Source of the DNA: Sebastes aleutianus
Taxonomy: Eukaryota; Chordata; Actinopteri; Perciformes; Sebastidae
Assembly: GCA_916700875.1 (NCBI GenBank)
Contig: CAKAKS010000039.1
Coordinates: forward strand, 8,519,544-8,583,543
Length of the DNA: 64,000 nt
Reading direction: 5' to 3'
The position numbers were made by a program, and so were the translations under genes. Below, piece by piece: positions 1-13,100 of the stretch. Below the pieces are notes generated by a model. That model did no database searches, was not told the origin of the DNA, and saw only the letters and a program-made list of their open reading frames with translations. The stretch's first letter is position 1. The number at the start of each line of letters is the position of its first letter.

Positions 1-672
1 GAATCTGTGAGAGGTGTTCGTCTTTGCTTCAGCAGCTCATTTCATTGTTAGCGTGATAAAAAGAACCTGTCAACTTTTCATGTATTTCAGTTTCCTGGTC
101 GCTCCCAGCGGACGAGGCAAGAGGGAATATGGAGTTGAGGCAGTGAAAGAAAAAGAGCGTTGTTCCCCCCCCGATGAACTCCTTTCTGGCTCAGGAAGTG
201 TTTCCCTCGGCTTCAGTTGGGCCACTGTGGGAATAACACAGTGGCCGTGTTTAGAGGCCAAACTTCCCCCCGGCCTGCTTAATACAATAAGCTGTAATTT
301 ACACCGCTATTACCTCCAGAGAGATGCCTGTTGTATGGCCTTGTCCCCAGCGGAAAGCCACCCATTATACTCGCTGTTACAAAGCTGACGTTGATCATGA
401 GGCTCAAACAGAGGGAGGAATGACGCTGGGAAACAAGGCGTTTCTGAGGGTGAGGCGAGGGCAAGCGGCGTATCTGCCAACCAACAAAATCACATTTAAA
501 GTTTACAATGCAGAGTGTTGTAGGTATTTACTGGAATCACACACACACACACATACCATAACTCCCATCACTGCAGTGTCTCGTGAGTGTTTTGTTTTTG
601 GAGGATTCATCGCACTGCAGCTCCATTCTGACACGGCAGAAAGATTGTGTGTGTGCCCAAGGACTATATCTA

Positions 673-674
<2 letters not shown>

Positions 675-742
<68 letters not shown>
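675..742. repeat. (TG)34 microsatellite
   Basis: Uninterrupted TG dinucleotide run of 68 bp. It generates apparent reading frames of valine-cysteine or threonine-histidine that are not genes. Shorter (TG)n runs lie at 892-914 and 1073-1115. Confidence 0.98.
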
Positions 743-743
<1 letters not shown>

Positions 744-891
744 CCGGGGGGATGGTATAATTTAGAGCGCTTCATGTAACTGGAGCAACCACACACCCCA
801 TTAGAGACCCTGTTCTGTTCTGTTTGCTCCCAGGCCTGTAATTGCAGCGTAACCGCAAATGATAAATGCTGTTCCAGGTGTGTTGACTGCA

Positions 892-923
<32 letters not shown>

Positions 924-1071
924 GAAGGGGGGGATGTATGTCTTGTGTGCGTGTTATTGTACGTGTTTGTGTGTAAATCCTGCATGTGTGAGATAATCTG
1001 AGGTAGTCAAACAAAGTGTGTGTGATGGAAAGACAGGATGGAGAGTGTATGTGTGTTGCATGTGTGCAGAC

Positions 1072-1072
<1 letters not shown>

Positions 1073-1115
<43 letters not shown>
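1073..1115. repeat. (TG)n microsatellite
   Basis: Uninterrupted TG run of about 43 bp in met intron 3. Confidence 0.97.
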
Positions 1116-1116
<1 letters not shown>

Positions 1117-1439
1117 TGAAACACCTCCCAACATGTCAGACGACACAATGTTTCCTCCCAAACCAGACTCCTCTCTCTCTAAACCCCCTCAACTATGGTA
1201 GAAGCTAACAGCTACGTCTCTCTTGCAAGTTATCTCTTCAAATTATAAGAAGTTGAACTAATGATTACTGCTTATTAGGATACAGACAGTGATGTACTTC
1301 GAAATAAAATGCAATTAATTCAAGATATCAAGGTTTTGTGTCTACAGGCAGAGTACAGTTGTGAAGTCTGACCAATTGTATAGCTGTCAAATGCTGCATG
1401 CTGGATAGATTGTAAGTATCTCAGCCTCCAGTGTTTGTT

Positions 1440-2250
1440 AAAGGGTAATTTCGGTATTTTTCAACCTGGACCCTATTTTCAATGTTTTTGTGTCTAAGTG
1501 GCTAATGTGGACAGTGAGAACGCTGCAGATGGCAGCTGCTAAACGGGCTGTAATGTAATCGCTCGGGGAAACTCCTCACTGTCAATGTTCGTCTACTAAA
1601 AGTGTTTGTTTTTGCCACTGACAGGCTCAGATTGCTAATATAAGTGTCTGACAACATTATTTAAAGGACCCTACAGAGAAATAAAACATGTTTCTTACCT
1701 TTCACTTGATCTGATCTGTCTTCTTCGCTCTGAGAAGTCTCGTTCGGAAATCTTGCGTCGCATCCACGTTGTCAGCTAAATATTCAGCCATGACACTGAA
1801 AATCTTTTAGATGACACTAAGCTACGCTTTCTGTTCTCCAACACAACAAACTCTGTCAACACCGGTGTCCCGTGGCACTCCTCTCTCCAATTCTCACTCA
1901 TGTTTCTACCGTTGTCTTCTAGCAACAAGTCACATGACACAATAACAAACAGAAAGTGAAAGTTCAGAAAAACATTTTATTTCTCTGTAGGGTTCTTTCC
2001 ATTATGTTGTCAGACACTTATAATAACAATCTGAGCCTGTTAGTGGCAAAAACAAACACTTTTAGTGGACGTGCATTGACGGTGAGGAGTTGCCCCGATC
2101 AATTACCTTACAGCTCGTTTAGCAGCTGGTGTCAGCCGCGTTCTCCCTCAATACTGGACCAATTTGAAAAGTCGTCGTCCCTATTATTCACTAAGACACA
2201 AAAACATGGGAAAATAGCGTCCAGGTTGATAAATACCGACGTGTTTACTT
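1440..2250. mobile_element. Fold-back element with long inverted arms, met intron 3
   Basis: The left arm 1452-1705 and right arm 1956-2238 are reverse complements over most of their length. Examples: cggtatttttcaacctggac against its inverse near 2219-2238, and aaccctacagagaaataaaa. The spacer is about 250 bp, and the left arm has lost about 30 bp. A solitary right-arm piece at 15125-15253 keeps the terminus gaagttaccctttaa, matching ttaaagggtaatttc at 1439. No transposase is encoded, so this is a non-autonomous DNA element. Confidence 0.85.
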
Positions 2251-3299
2251 GACTATGTGTACTCATTAGAGGCAGAAATTATATTAGATAAATAACATAT
2301 ACTTTACTTTTCTTTTAAAAGTACTTATTGCTTTGGTGGCACACACCTCCAAATGCTGGAAAATTAGTAAAAAAAAATAAAAGAATGAAAGAATAAATAA
2401 ATATATATTCAAGTTTAGTTTAAGTTGCTGTAAAATCTGACCAAAACTTCCTGATAAATAAATAAATCAGGGTTGCTAAACCAAACCTCATACCTTTTTA
2501 CAGGGGGGAAAATGTATACTTGCCAAACATAATTAACTAATTGATTAATTAATTAATTAATAATGGCTGCATTCCAATTCGGTGTACCAGGGCATGGCGT
2601 ACTGACACACCTAAATGGAGCAGACACATTAGTGGTGTTAGTTACACCTGTACTTTTCCTGCTCTGACAGTTCAAAATGTCTCCAGTGAGAAAGGTCTTC
2701 CAAGACATTATTTGTAGACCATGACGCTGGACTAAGAGGAAACATTGTAATGAAATGCAACTCTGCTTAAAGCCAAACTCCAGGAAGAGATGACACCATC
2801 TGGATCATGTTCTTTCAACCAACTCCCTGTAACAAGGTGTGCTGGCGTAGCACCAAAAAATGTGTTGATGTCTTCCACTTTTTCATCCTTGAGGCTCGGT
2901 CTGTCCTCAGGCGATGCTGTGGATCTATTGTTGTACATTTCAGACTCCGTATAATCTTCCTTTCTTATTTAATTCATGGTGTGAGTATCGGTGTAAAACG
3001 TTGTGAAGCGTTTCAGATTAACACAGCGATAACGATGGAAAAAATCCCCACCTCCTAACCAGGTGTCCTCAACTGACCAGGGTGGTTATTTGTTGAGAAA
3101 TACAAAAGACTGACTGACAGCAGATCATACAGTAAATAATAAATACATTAATTTCTGTGGCATTTACTCCTAATTCAGAGCAGATTATATCTGAATGCAT
3201 GAATGCAGGTCACTATGATTTCTTACATAATGTTTTGGAGAAATGTCCATAAGAAATCAAGGGCTGTCGATCAGCACCAATAACTCACTATTGAGTTAC

Positions 3300-3345
3300 A
3301 CAATAAGCCTTAAACCAGACATTTGTCTGGTTTAAGGCTTATTGT
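3300..3345. repeat. Perfect 21-bp hairpin with 4-nt loop
   Basis: ACAATAAGCCTTAAACCAGAC at 3300-3320 is followed by the loop ATTT and then its exact reverse complement at 3325-3345. There is no mismatch in the stem. Nothing else around it was recognised. Confidence 0.95.
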
Positions 3346-3533
3346 CGAAACCAAACTCTGATTTTGGTACAAGCCACCAATAGTTTGTCCATTGGTAAGT
3401 TAAGTGTCTCAGAATGCAGTATTCTTGTTGAAGCATTTTTAATAACAGCTGTCTTGCACGGCAGCTGGACTCTCATGATATCACAAGATCAAATGAGATT
3501 CGCAGAATCACAAGATCACGTATGATATAATGC

Positions 3534-3862
3534 GTTTGTGTCTGAGCCACAGTGGTTTGGACCAATCAGCGTCCTGTGAGGAGCTCCTGGCAGCTACAGG
3601 TGTGGTTTAGGTTTCTGTGATGCGTCACGGAAGCAACTGTTCGTTCTAAACAACAATGGCGGCTCCTGAAGAGGTTAGCGTAGATGCTCCAATAGCGTCT
3701 GTTATATCAGAATTGGAGAGTATTTCTTCACTGAAAGAAGAGCAAAGAACGGCACTGAAGGTGTTTCTCGATGGAAAACATGTTTTAGCTCTTCTCCTGA
3801 CTGGCTTTGGAAAGAGTTTGATTGACAGATGGTTCATCCAATCACCTGCCAAGTATATATAC
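3534..3862 (+). pseudogene. RecQ-helicase-like N-terminal fragment, copy 1 (met intron 3)
   Basis: An ATG at 3656 opens MAAPEEVSVDAPIASVISEL, then SISSLKEEQRTALKVFLDGK and ALLLTGFGKSL. Spacing and sequence resemble the start of RecQ-family helicases (LK-EQ, FL-GK, then Walker A TGFGKS). After GFGKSL the similarity stops (IDRWFIQSPAK), and no other helicase motif follows. A diverged reverse copy lies at 17666-17941. It is probably a fragment carried in a multi-copy element; the family assignment is from recall. Confidence 0.6.
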
Positions 3863-4016
3863 CTGTTTGCTGATCTAGCTTCTTGTTCTATTATTAGAAA
3901 CATCACTCAGTCTCAGCTAATGATGCTGGAATCTGTGTCAGAGTCATGACAGTGTTGTTGCCGTTACATTAAAATATGTCCCTTTAAGACGATTACAATG
4001 TCCTTTTTTCTTTCAG

Positions 4017-4145
4017 GTGATGGTCTCCCGAATCGCCTCTCCTCACGTCAACGTCCGCCTGGACTCGAGACCCGTCTCCTCCAGTGTGGCGCTGCTGGAC
4101 GCCGACGGCTCAGGCGGAGCCCTGCTGATGGCCACAGGAAACAAG
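4017..4145 (+). CDS. met: met exon 4: end of SEMA domain
   Basis: 129 nt, phase 0 in and out, 43 codons. It opens VMVSR and contains SPHVNVRLDSRPVS, matching the human segment that carries TPHVNFLLDSHPVS, and it ends ATGNK. This is the last part of the SEMA beta-propeller, the extracellular ligand-binding fold, just before the PSI module. The acceptor is tttcag at 4011-4016 and the donor is gtggga. Confidence 0.93.
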
Positions 4146-7100
4146 GTGGGATTGGAAACACAGAGATTAAGGACAAAAATTCATTTTTTGGTTCTATGCT
4201 CTGCAAAATGCAAATTTCTTGCATTAGTGAGGTGATTACAAAAACACTTTTAAACAGCAATGATCACAGAGCAGAGCCAACAGATAAAAGAGAATAATGT
4301 TCCTAGAGGCTCACCGCAAGGGTTCTGCTACTAAACACTTTCTTCTTCTGTCTGAGTGGAAATGCTTAGTTTGTGAGACTTTCTTACGTCTCCCTCTTCC
4401 TAGATCACTAAGGTGCCTCTGATTGGCCCCGGCTGTGGTCAGCTGACCACCTGTGCTTCCTGTTTGATGTCGTCGCGGGTGACCGAATGTGGCTGGTGTG
4501 ATGGACGCTGCACCAGAGCCAACCAGTGTCCCTCCCCCTCCCTCTGGACCCAGGACTACTGCACTCCTGTCATCACCAAGGTAACCAACTAGTCACCATG
4601 GTGATGGTTAGTGCAGGAGGCTCACTGTTTTTACTCACTATATACTTTCGAAATACAAAACATGATTCAAAAGAGAGTTTTTAAACAGTTTCCTTCTTGC
4701 TTGATCAATCTTATCAGTTCTTCATTGTTCAGTTCACTGCTCTGCAAATAAGCTGAATCTAAAAGTAAACATGAGTAACTTTGCAGCTTCCTGCTGACTC
4801 ATTTTGCGGGGAAACCTCATCATTTGATCACAGAATCTCATACCCAACTCGTCACGTACGGACACTTGGTCAGGACCCCTCGGCATCACTTAGGTTCAGA
4901 CAACGAAACTACTTGGTTAGGTTTAGTCAAAGATCGTGGTTTTGCATTATATAAGTTTGTTACAAGGTATGTCATGAGAACCGATAATTTGGTGCCAAGT
5001 TGATACCAAAATTCTGAAAATGTGACGGTACTTGTTTTTCTACAGTACCGTAGGTTCCGTAGGTATTGGGGATCAGGACTCGAGACTAACGGCGGGGATG
5101 ATATAAAATTTCCCCGATAATGCTACATTATGAACAACAAATCTGTGTTGAAATCGGCAGGAGGAGAGCTAGTAGCTTTTAGCAGCCGGCGGGCAGCACA
5201 GTCCTGCTTGGTTAAATAACGGAGCTAACGTACAGAGGTTGCATTGAGTGCATTATGATGCATTCAAGATCTATTCTGTAAAAATGAGTATTGGGCGAAG
5301 GTAAATTATAACGTTATCATGATGTGTTCAAATATAATCTTGTAAAATTTAGACTAGTTTTTCTATCATCAGGGATTAATAACAAGTTTGCAAAAAACAG
5401 TATGCAAACGGTAATAAAGGAGTTCATGTTGAAGTACATGGGATTTATTGTTTTGTTTTACTTTTTTACCGTGGTATTGAATTGGGTATCGAGAATCGTG
5501 GAATTTCACTGGTACTGGTATCGACTACTAAATTTCTGGTATTGTGACATCCTTATTTGTTACGTAAGTTCGCTTTGTAACTTCAGTTACGTACGTGACG
5601 TAAGTTAAGTACTTTAGGTAACATACTTACGTTATTTAAAATAAGTCAACGTTGACTTCTGATTACACACGTAGCACGAACAGCAGTCACTTTTGTTTTG
5701 TTTGACCCGTCCATCCACTGCGACCTCCGCCTTACATGAACTTTACTGCTCTTTATACTATGTCACCTGACTTCCGGAACAATGGAGGCCCTGGGAATGG
5801 GACCTCATATGTAATGTGTATGTTTTACCCGCGATCTGTATGTTTGCACTGTTTTTGTCTCTCCAGTGTGGCGTTTGTGAAGGTCACGGTCCTTCCTGAA
5901 ATACCAGCCCTTTTACAGCAGCACTGTCCTATTTAACGCTGCTCTGACATTGTGAGACTTTACTGAGCTCAGTGTGGGTGGTGTTCATTCTTTCTCACTT
6001 TAATGTTGCACCCCAGGCTGTCAGACTGTCTCCATATAAAAAAAAACACAACACCAAGCTACCTTCACTGCCCTAAATGCAACAAAATGGGTTAATGGGA
6101 CGAGAACCTGTAAAAACGCCTCTTCCTCTGGGACCATTTTAACAAGGAGGAATTTGGAAAAGGTAGAAAGGTTTGATAGATGTTCTTATGCAACACTTAC
6201 CCACTAGATGTTATCTTCCGAGTGTCATTGTTTACTTTTCTTAAATCTCATGCCAGGATACTCTCGTCTGTATCACTTACTTGCAGTGTTGTTGACACGA
6301 ATACCTCAGTAAAGTTGAAATAAACCCCTTAATTTAGGTAGATATCAGTTAATAAATAAAATGGCAACAGGCATTAACAAACTGCACAACACTACTTCCT
6401 TTTCTAGATCTCCGAACATCATTTTTCAGACACAAACTCCAACTCCACCCAAAAGCTGATTGATCAAATATATTGATTATATTGCTGTCAATCCAATCTA
6501 TCAAGGAAAGAATTGCGCTTTATTGGAAGAATTGCTACTAAAAAAGTACTACTACTAAACACACTGACTTAAATCAACTGTACTATAATTTGTGCAATAA
6601 TTCAACTGTGTAATACCCTGGCATTACTATCGCATATATACTGTACATTTCAAGACATATTCTTATTTAATTCATATTTATACTATAATTGCATTTATAT
6701 TTAACACACCTAATTGATCCCACTTCTCAGCATTTAGTTTTTCTACTTTACTTATTTTCACTGTGGTTATATGTTATATATTCTTATAGTCTTAAATGCA
6801 CATAGTTGTACATATTTCTTCTTATTTTTATTATTTACTTATATTTCTCTACATATATTGTGTTTATATTGTAGCATTATGTACATAATTTACATGTTAC
6901 TTACTCCATTATTTCTATTTTCTTACATTTCTTTATGCTTTTATATCAGAGCAACTGAAACCTCCCAATTTCTCCCCGGGGATCAATAAAGTATTTCTGA
7001 TTCTGATAAAATTCTATAATTTGTGAATAATATGATTCTATTTGGTCATTTCCGGTTACTTTACAACTCAAAGATACATTGATTTACAGCTCAAAACAGA

Positions 7101-10100
7101 GAGAGCGCTGTAGTTTCAGATCAAACAGGTTCAAAGATCCAATGCGATGGCAGATGGTGGAAGGAGTTAAAAGGGAAAAGTCACTTCTGTAATGGCTAAC
7201 CTGTCATTAAAGACGACGAGAACACAAATACACCTGGAACAATACCAGGGAGAGGCAGGTGGGGCAGCACAAACATCCTGTTAGAAACAGGAAGCAAGAA
7301 GTTTACGACAAAAGTTTGTATTAATTTGGATAAACACTCAGAGACCAGTAGTACTGAGGAGCATTTTATTAATATGATCTCAGACTAAATGTTTCAAATG
7401 TTCCCTTTGCGTGCGTTAGGTTTTTCCGACCTCTGGACCGATACGAGGCTCTGCAATGGTGACGATATGTGGGAAAAACTTCGGCTTCAACAAGACGGAG
7501 GGCTTCAAGGCCTCTCTGGTAACCGTGGAGGTGGCCGGAGCTCCCTGCAAACTGCCCAGACAAGACAATATCAACAGGTGTGTGTTTGTTTGTTATTTTC
7601 TTGCTTAATACATCCCGTGCCTGTGTGTGTGTGTTTTATGGAAAGATGTTTTCTGTGCATTTTGAAATGAGCATGTTCCTGCACAGTATCTGAAAAGCCA
7701 CCTTTGCGAGGCAGAGAGAGACAGAGTGTGTGTTAAGTGGTGGGTGTTTACGAGATAAAGGGACCCGTAGACTGGCGTCCTATAAGGGCAGAGCGGGAGT
7801 TTAAGAGGGGTTATTGTGTTGAAGGAAGAATGTTAAGAAGCCCCCCCCCCCCCCCTCTCTCCTGCAGCCATTCACATTCAACACATGACTCCCCTAACTG
7901 AAAAATTGCTGGGAAAGAATCGCTGCATCCAGACTTTCCACTCTCCCAAATCCACTGGAGCCATGTCCCATTCAAAAGCCCCTTTTGCTACAAACAACCT
8001 CATTACAAATTTGGGGGGGAAAAAAATAAAAACACCGCCCACCCAATCCCAGATGAAGATGGCCTCTTTGTGCAGGAGGTCATCATTGAATTAGGATAAG
8101 TACTTGTTGCCAGCGTCGGGGTATAATGCCTGGTCTGTGTGTGTTTAGGTGGACTGAGCTGCAGTGTTCCCCAGTGTTCAGTGGGAACTTCACCCCATCA
8201 GGACACACAGTGAAGGTCACGAGTGGACACAAGGTCGCCACAATGGAGGGCTTCACCTTCGTGGTAAGAATAAACTTTTTCCTTCTTTTTGGTTACACTT
8301 TGTGAAAAATCTGTGTATTTTGTCTATAAATCGATCTGCCTGACATGATTTGAAGGTCCTCAGTATGTATACTTGTAGTGCTCGACAGTAACGGTTGCCG
8401 GGTTTAGGGGCGGCTCAGTGGGTAGAGTGGTCGTCCTTCAACCGTCGGCGGTTCAATCCCCGGTTCCTACTGTCTACATGTTGAAGTGTCCTTGAGCGAG
8501 ACACCGAACCCTAAGTTGCTCCCCGGGCGCTTTACAGCAGCCCACTGCTCCTTAGGATGGGTTAAATGCAGAGGTCAAACGTACGAATCTAATAAACAAT
8601 TTTTGGCTTCTTAGTATACATGAAAAATAAGGACAACAAACAGCAAAACATGCACCCCAAAATAAATACATTTTTAATATTTGTTTCATCAGTGATATTT
8701 AAGTATTTATGCTACAATCAGAACCAGATCCACACTGCACGTGACAACGCTGCACGTGTGTTGGTACGTTTACCCTCGTGCACACAGGCATCTCTTATAG
8801 AGACAACTAGTGCAGTACCCGTTCGGTCCACATACCCGTTCAGAACGGACCGATTGCTTAGCTCCCGCTAGCCACCTGGGATTGCTGCTTGCAGCGTTGT
8901 CGGGGGCTCGTGCCCGTTTGGAGCGCTTGGCCATTCGGAGCGGGCCAATTGCTGGCCCCCCCAGGAAGTGTTGCTTACAGCAGTGTCAAGAACTCATCGC
9001 TCGTTGACTCCAGGGAAGTAAATTTGTGACGTCTTGGGAGGCGAAGTATCCCCGGCATCTTTGAGCTGGACGGAAAATGATACTGTAGTTTGTGTTTGGT
9101 TACTGTAATAAAGTTTTTATTCTTCTATGTCACATTTTCATTATTAAGCTGACTGCATAGTATCTTAATTACTCTAAATCTAAGATGACTAAAAATGGCA
9201 ACCATATCTTTAGTTTCGGCAACCCAAAGCCGATGCCTGGTTGCCTGGCAACCACTTTTAGAAGTTAGTGTTGAGCCCTGACTTGATGAGTTCAACACAG
9301 AGAAATTTCACAAATTTAAGCAAAGCCCTAGGATCTAATAGACTTATTGAAAGTGTCTGGTGGTCTCTGCGTCCAGGACCCTGTGATCCATGAAATCTTC
9401 CCGACATTTGGGCCGAAGTCCGGGAACACCATGCTGACCATCAGAGGAGCCTTCCTGGATACTGGGAACAAGCGAGAGGTGACGATAGGGAAAGCAGCCT
9501 GTAAGATCCAGAGGTCAGTTCACACACTCTCTTTTTTATCCTTTCTTTTCTTTCTCTTTTGTTTCCTTTTCTCTTTCTCTTTGCCTCACGCACTGTAGAA
9601 CAGCAGCAGCTCCTCTCAGCTCTCAATTGTTTTCTTTCTTAGAAAGGAATTGGGGAGGTTGTACAGTATGTACTGTAGATGGATTGTAGTGTTTGTTACA
9701 TATACTCAAATATGTCTTGACATTACTGCAATTTCACTTTTTTTATGAACTGGAGGACTGGCTAAAGAAGATCAAAGGTTTCTTTCCTCGCTCATTTCCT
9801 CATTCCGTTTCCTCTCCCGCTCAATCAGGAATTATCTGCAGGACTAATGCAAAAGAAATGCATGAATAAGGGACAATGGCTACCACTGTACTCTACATAC
9901 TAACACCACAATATATCCTGTGTGTTTACTCATTCCCCTCCACCCCAACCGCCACCATCAGCTTGACATCCACTATGCTGACCTGTAAGACGCCTCTACA
10001 CGGCGGCATTCCCTCCAAGCAACCCGTGAAGCTAACGGTGGATTCGGTGGAGCGCCACGCCCCCGTGCAGTTCACCTACAACCAAGACCCCATCATCAAC

Positions 10101-13100
10101 AGCATCCAGCCCTCACGCTCCTTCGTCAGGTTAGTTGTGTTCATTCAGAATGGGGTTTTCAGTCTTAAGGCCCAGTCAGACCAAACCGACATCGTTGCAG
10201 CGATGAATCCGTGCTTGATGTGAAACGGCTTTTATCGTTGTTTTCTCCACATCTGTGTGGTGGCCAGCGCTGAAGTGCTTCCACGTTTTGAATTTTAACG
10301 GTTTAGATATCACTATTTGTCAATGTCGACTTGATAAATTCCCTCCATATTTCAGCTCTTGCTCATATTTCTTCACCTAGAAGGAAGTACAAGTGACTGA
10401 GCGTGTCTGTCGATGAGGCGAGACAGATTAATGCTTTAGTTTTACAGCAGGAGGAAACGAGTAGGAGGTGACGAGTGGCTAAACTGCTAATGCTAACAAC
10501 AGGTCCCTCCCAGTGGGGATATACTGTGTCTCTGTCTGATGCTAACGCTAACATCCGCTCTCATCCCCCCCTCAATGTAGCGGAGGCTGCACAGTGTCGG
10601 CTCACGGCTTCTTCCTCCAGTCCGGCCTCCAGCCCCAGATGGTCCTCACCACCGGTCAGGATGCTGAGGTCTTCCATGTGGTGAGTACAACAACGGTTTC
10701 ATATCACCAAATGAGATATCCATCATTTGGATTACAAAGTTTGCACAATCTGATTTGAGGTTAAGCCTTGAAGACTCATCTACAGTGTAGATCCTCTCTG
10801 AGTAATATTTCCCTCATGGCCATTTTGAGCAACTTTTCCTGGAACTCAAGTATATTTTACTGACCATGCATTTTGACTGCAAGGACCAATGCATGGCCCA
10901 AAAAGTCCCTGCTCCTGAGGTAATACTTCCTAGGTTGCTAACAGGGAAAACTTTGCAGTAGCCTACTGTGAAAGGCTGATAGGTCAACCACAAGCCTCAA
11001 CAACTTATAGAGAGCAATAAGAGCGAGATAGTGAAAATTAAACTTAATTTGCTTTACTAATTATGCTCAATGGGTCTGTGCTTATGTGCTCTTGCTTTCT
11101 GTAATGCCATCAACCTGCCAGGGAAAATTAGCCTGTATGGCTAAATCTGGCACATTTACATGATGGCTAATGTTAATTAATGTGCATTGTCCCTTCTTAT
11201 TTTGTGTTAGTTTGGAGCGTTATTTAACCTCCTTCACGACAAGCTAGTATGACATGGTTGGTACCTATAGATTTAAAAAAAAAAAAAAAAAATTTTAACC
11301 TAAAAATCTTAAGTTGCGTTAATGCGTTAAACAAATTAGTGATGTTAAACAAATTTGCGTTAGCGTGTTATTATTGCGTTAAATTTGACAGCCCTAATAA
11401 AGACCCATATAAAACACTCAGGAGGTCATTGCTACTTTGGAGACGGCGTCTTTCCTTTCTGGTGTGTCAATCTCCCTTATGCATCTCTCTCAAAGGAGAC
11501 GTTCCTTTCCAACACCTGTTCAAACATCACATTGACATCGTAAATAAAAAAACACTGTTTTAATTTTGCATTCTTGAGATGAAGAAGTGGAAAGCAAACA
11601 TGAATGATTTTGTTCCTTTGGCTCCTTATATGGTTGAAAAAGACCCATTAAATGATGCACAGCAGGCAAAAAAAAAACTTTCAAATACCTCGCTGTCACA
11701 TGCATGGTATTGTCATTATGCATGCTAACGCCCCCAAAAACATCCAGAAGAGAAAAAAAAGACTTTTTGACAATGGGGGAAAAAAAGAGCTCAATTGTCA
11801 GACAAACAGGAGAAGAAAGGAAATGGAAAATCCACCTCTGATCTGTCGGATCCAGCCGTCACCTCTGACTCACCCACAGTAGCGGAGCGAGGCCTCTAGA
11901 TGCTCTGGCTCTCCTCACCTCCGTCAGACTTTATTCTACTTATTGAAGGAAAAATGATATTGCATGCTCGGAGCACGTCATCGCTCCCGTAGACTGGCTG
12001 GCCTTTTACAGCGACGGCCCGGAGGAGTTTTAAATTATCCGACCCTGACACTCACCAGGCTTTCACCGCGCTGTCTACAGGCCATTAAAAGTGTCTGGAA
12101 TGGATGTTGTTTAATTATAAAGGCCTTAAAGTGGTGTTAAATGTACTTAAAATATCATCCAGGTCGTAAGTCAAAAGCAACAGTGCTTGGTTTTAGTTAT
12201 AAAGACATTTTTTATCGGTGCTTCAGGCTGATCCCTTCATTAGGACACCTACAGCTTCTATATTTTACTGTAGGGTCATAGATGGGCAAAGGAAGGGTCA
12301 TCTTTCAGGCTAAATCTATTTATTCCCAGCAAAAATCTCCCTCCCATCAACTCATTTTGGCTTTATTGAGTTTTAAAGTTTTTCACTGCAAAATGACTTG
12401 TTTCAAGTCTTTCAAGTTGATTTTTTCTTGATTTAGCGCACAGATCTCCAGTAATCTTTCATGTTTCAAGATACTGTCTCCATTTTTTGGAACTAATGTT
12501 AATTTTGTCAAGGTTTTTTATTTATTTATGTAAGTCTTAAGGCCTTTACAGATCAGGGGCATGACGAATAAATGACACGAAAATGTTATTCTCATCTTAG
12601 TCAAAGAAAACCGTAACTATCTTGATATAGTTTTGAAAACAGTTTTAGCCATCAGATTATAACGAACATTTCAGTCAATCTAGTCTAGCCAAACTATCTT
12701 GTTTATCTTCCTTCTCCCAAGCTTTGTTGTTGTAAGTAAATTACTCTGAGTCCTCCTGACTATGGCACGCGCAGCACAGGACACAAAACTGCTGCATTGA
12801 AAAAATAAATGTCTCCTCTTTTTCGTCAACAAAAATAGAGATTTTGGTAAAGTTTTTATTTTTAAGACTTCAAGGAAGACAGCACGACTGGAAGACTGTT
12901 CATAATCTGCATGAAAACAGTTAAGGCCATAAACTGAGCTAATTAAATAAATAAATAAATAAATGGGCTTACTGGTGCATCCAGAGCTATCTCTCGTACA
13001 AACTCTCTTCAAATGATGGCACTTGAGGGCTTTATTGATAGTACATCATACAGAGAGCAAAATGATCGTACAAATATGGTAATTATCTGGCAACGCTGAC

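Larger units (their letters stand above)
1..4016 (+). other. met intron 3 (3' part)
   Basis: No coding exon recognised. Exon 3 (end of SEMA, human motif FIKGDLTIANLG) is not here. It contains the TG/CA microsatellites, the fold-back element 1440-2250, the hairpin at 3300 and the RecQ-like fragment 3534-3862. The rest is unassigned intron. Confidence 0.75.

Noticed and set aside
503..1201. Several overlapping reading frames of Thr-His or Cys-Val repeats
   Set aside because: They are translations of (TG)n/(CA)n microsatellites; the same applies around 13500-14000, 29074-29328, 49866-50292 and 51089-51391.
3300..3345. MicroRNA precursor
   Set aside because: The stem is only 21 bp and perfectly paired with a 4-nt loop; animal precursors are longer with mismatches and a larger loop.
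1..4016. Search for met exon 3
   Set aside because: No frame with the expected end of SEMA (human FIKGDLTIANLG) was found; it must lie upstream of the window.
8404..8480. tRNA gene
   Set aside because: A and B boxes are present but there is no cloverleaf or anticodon arm, and the sequence continues as a dispersed SINE-like element.
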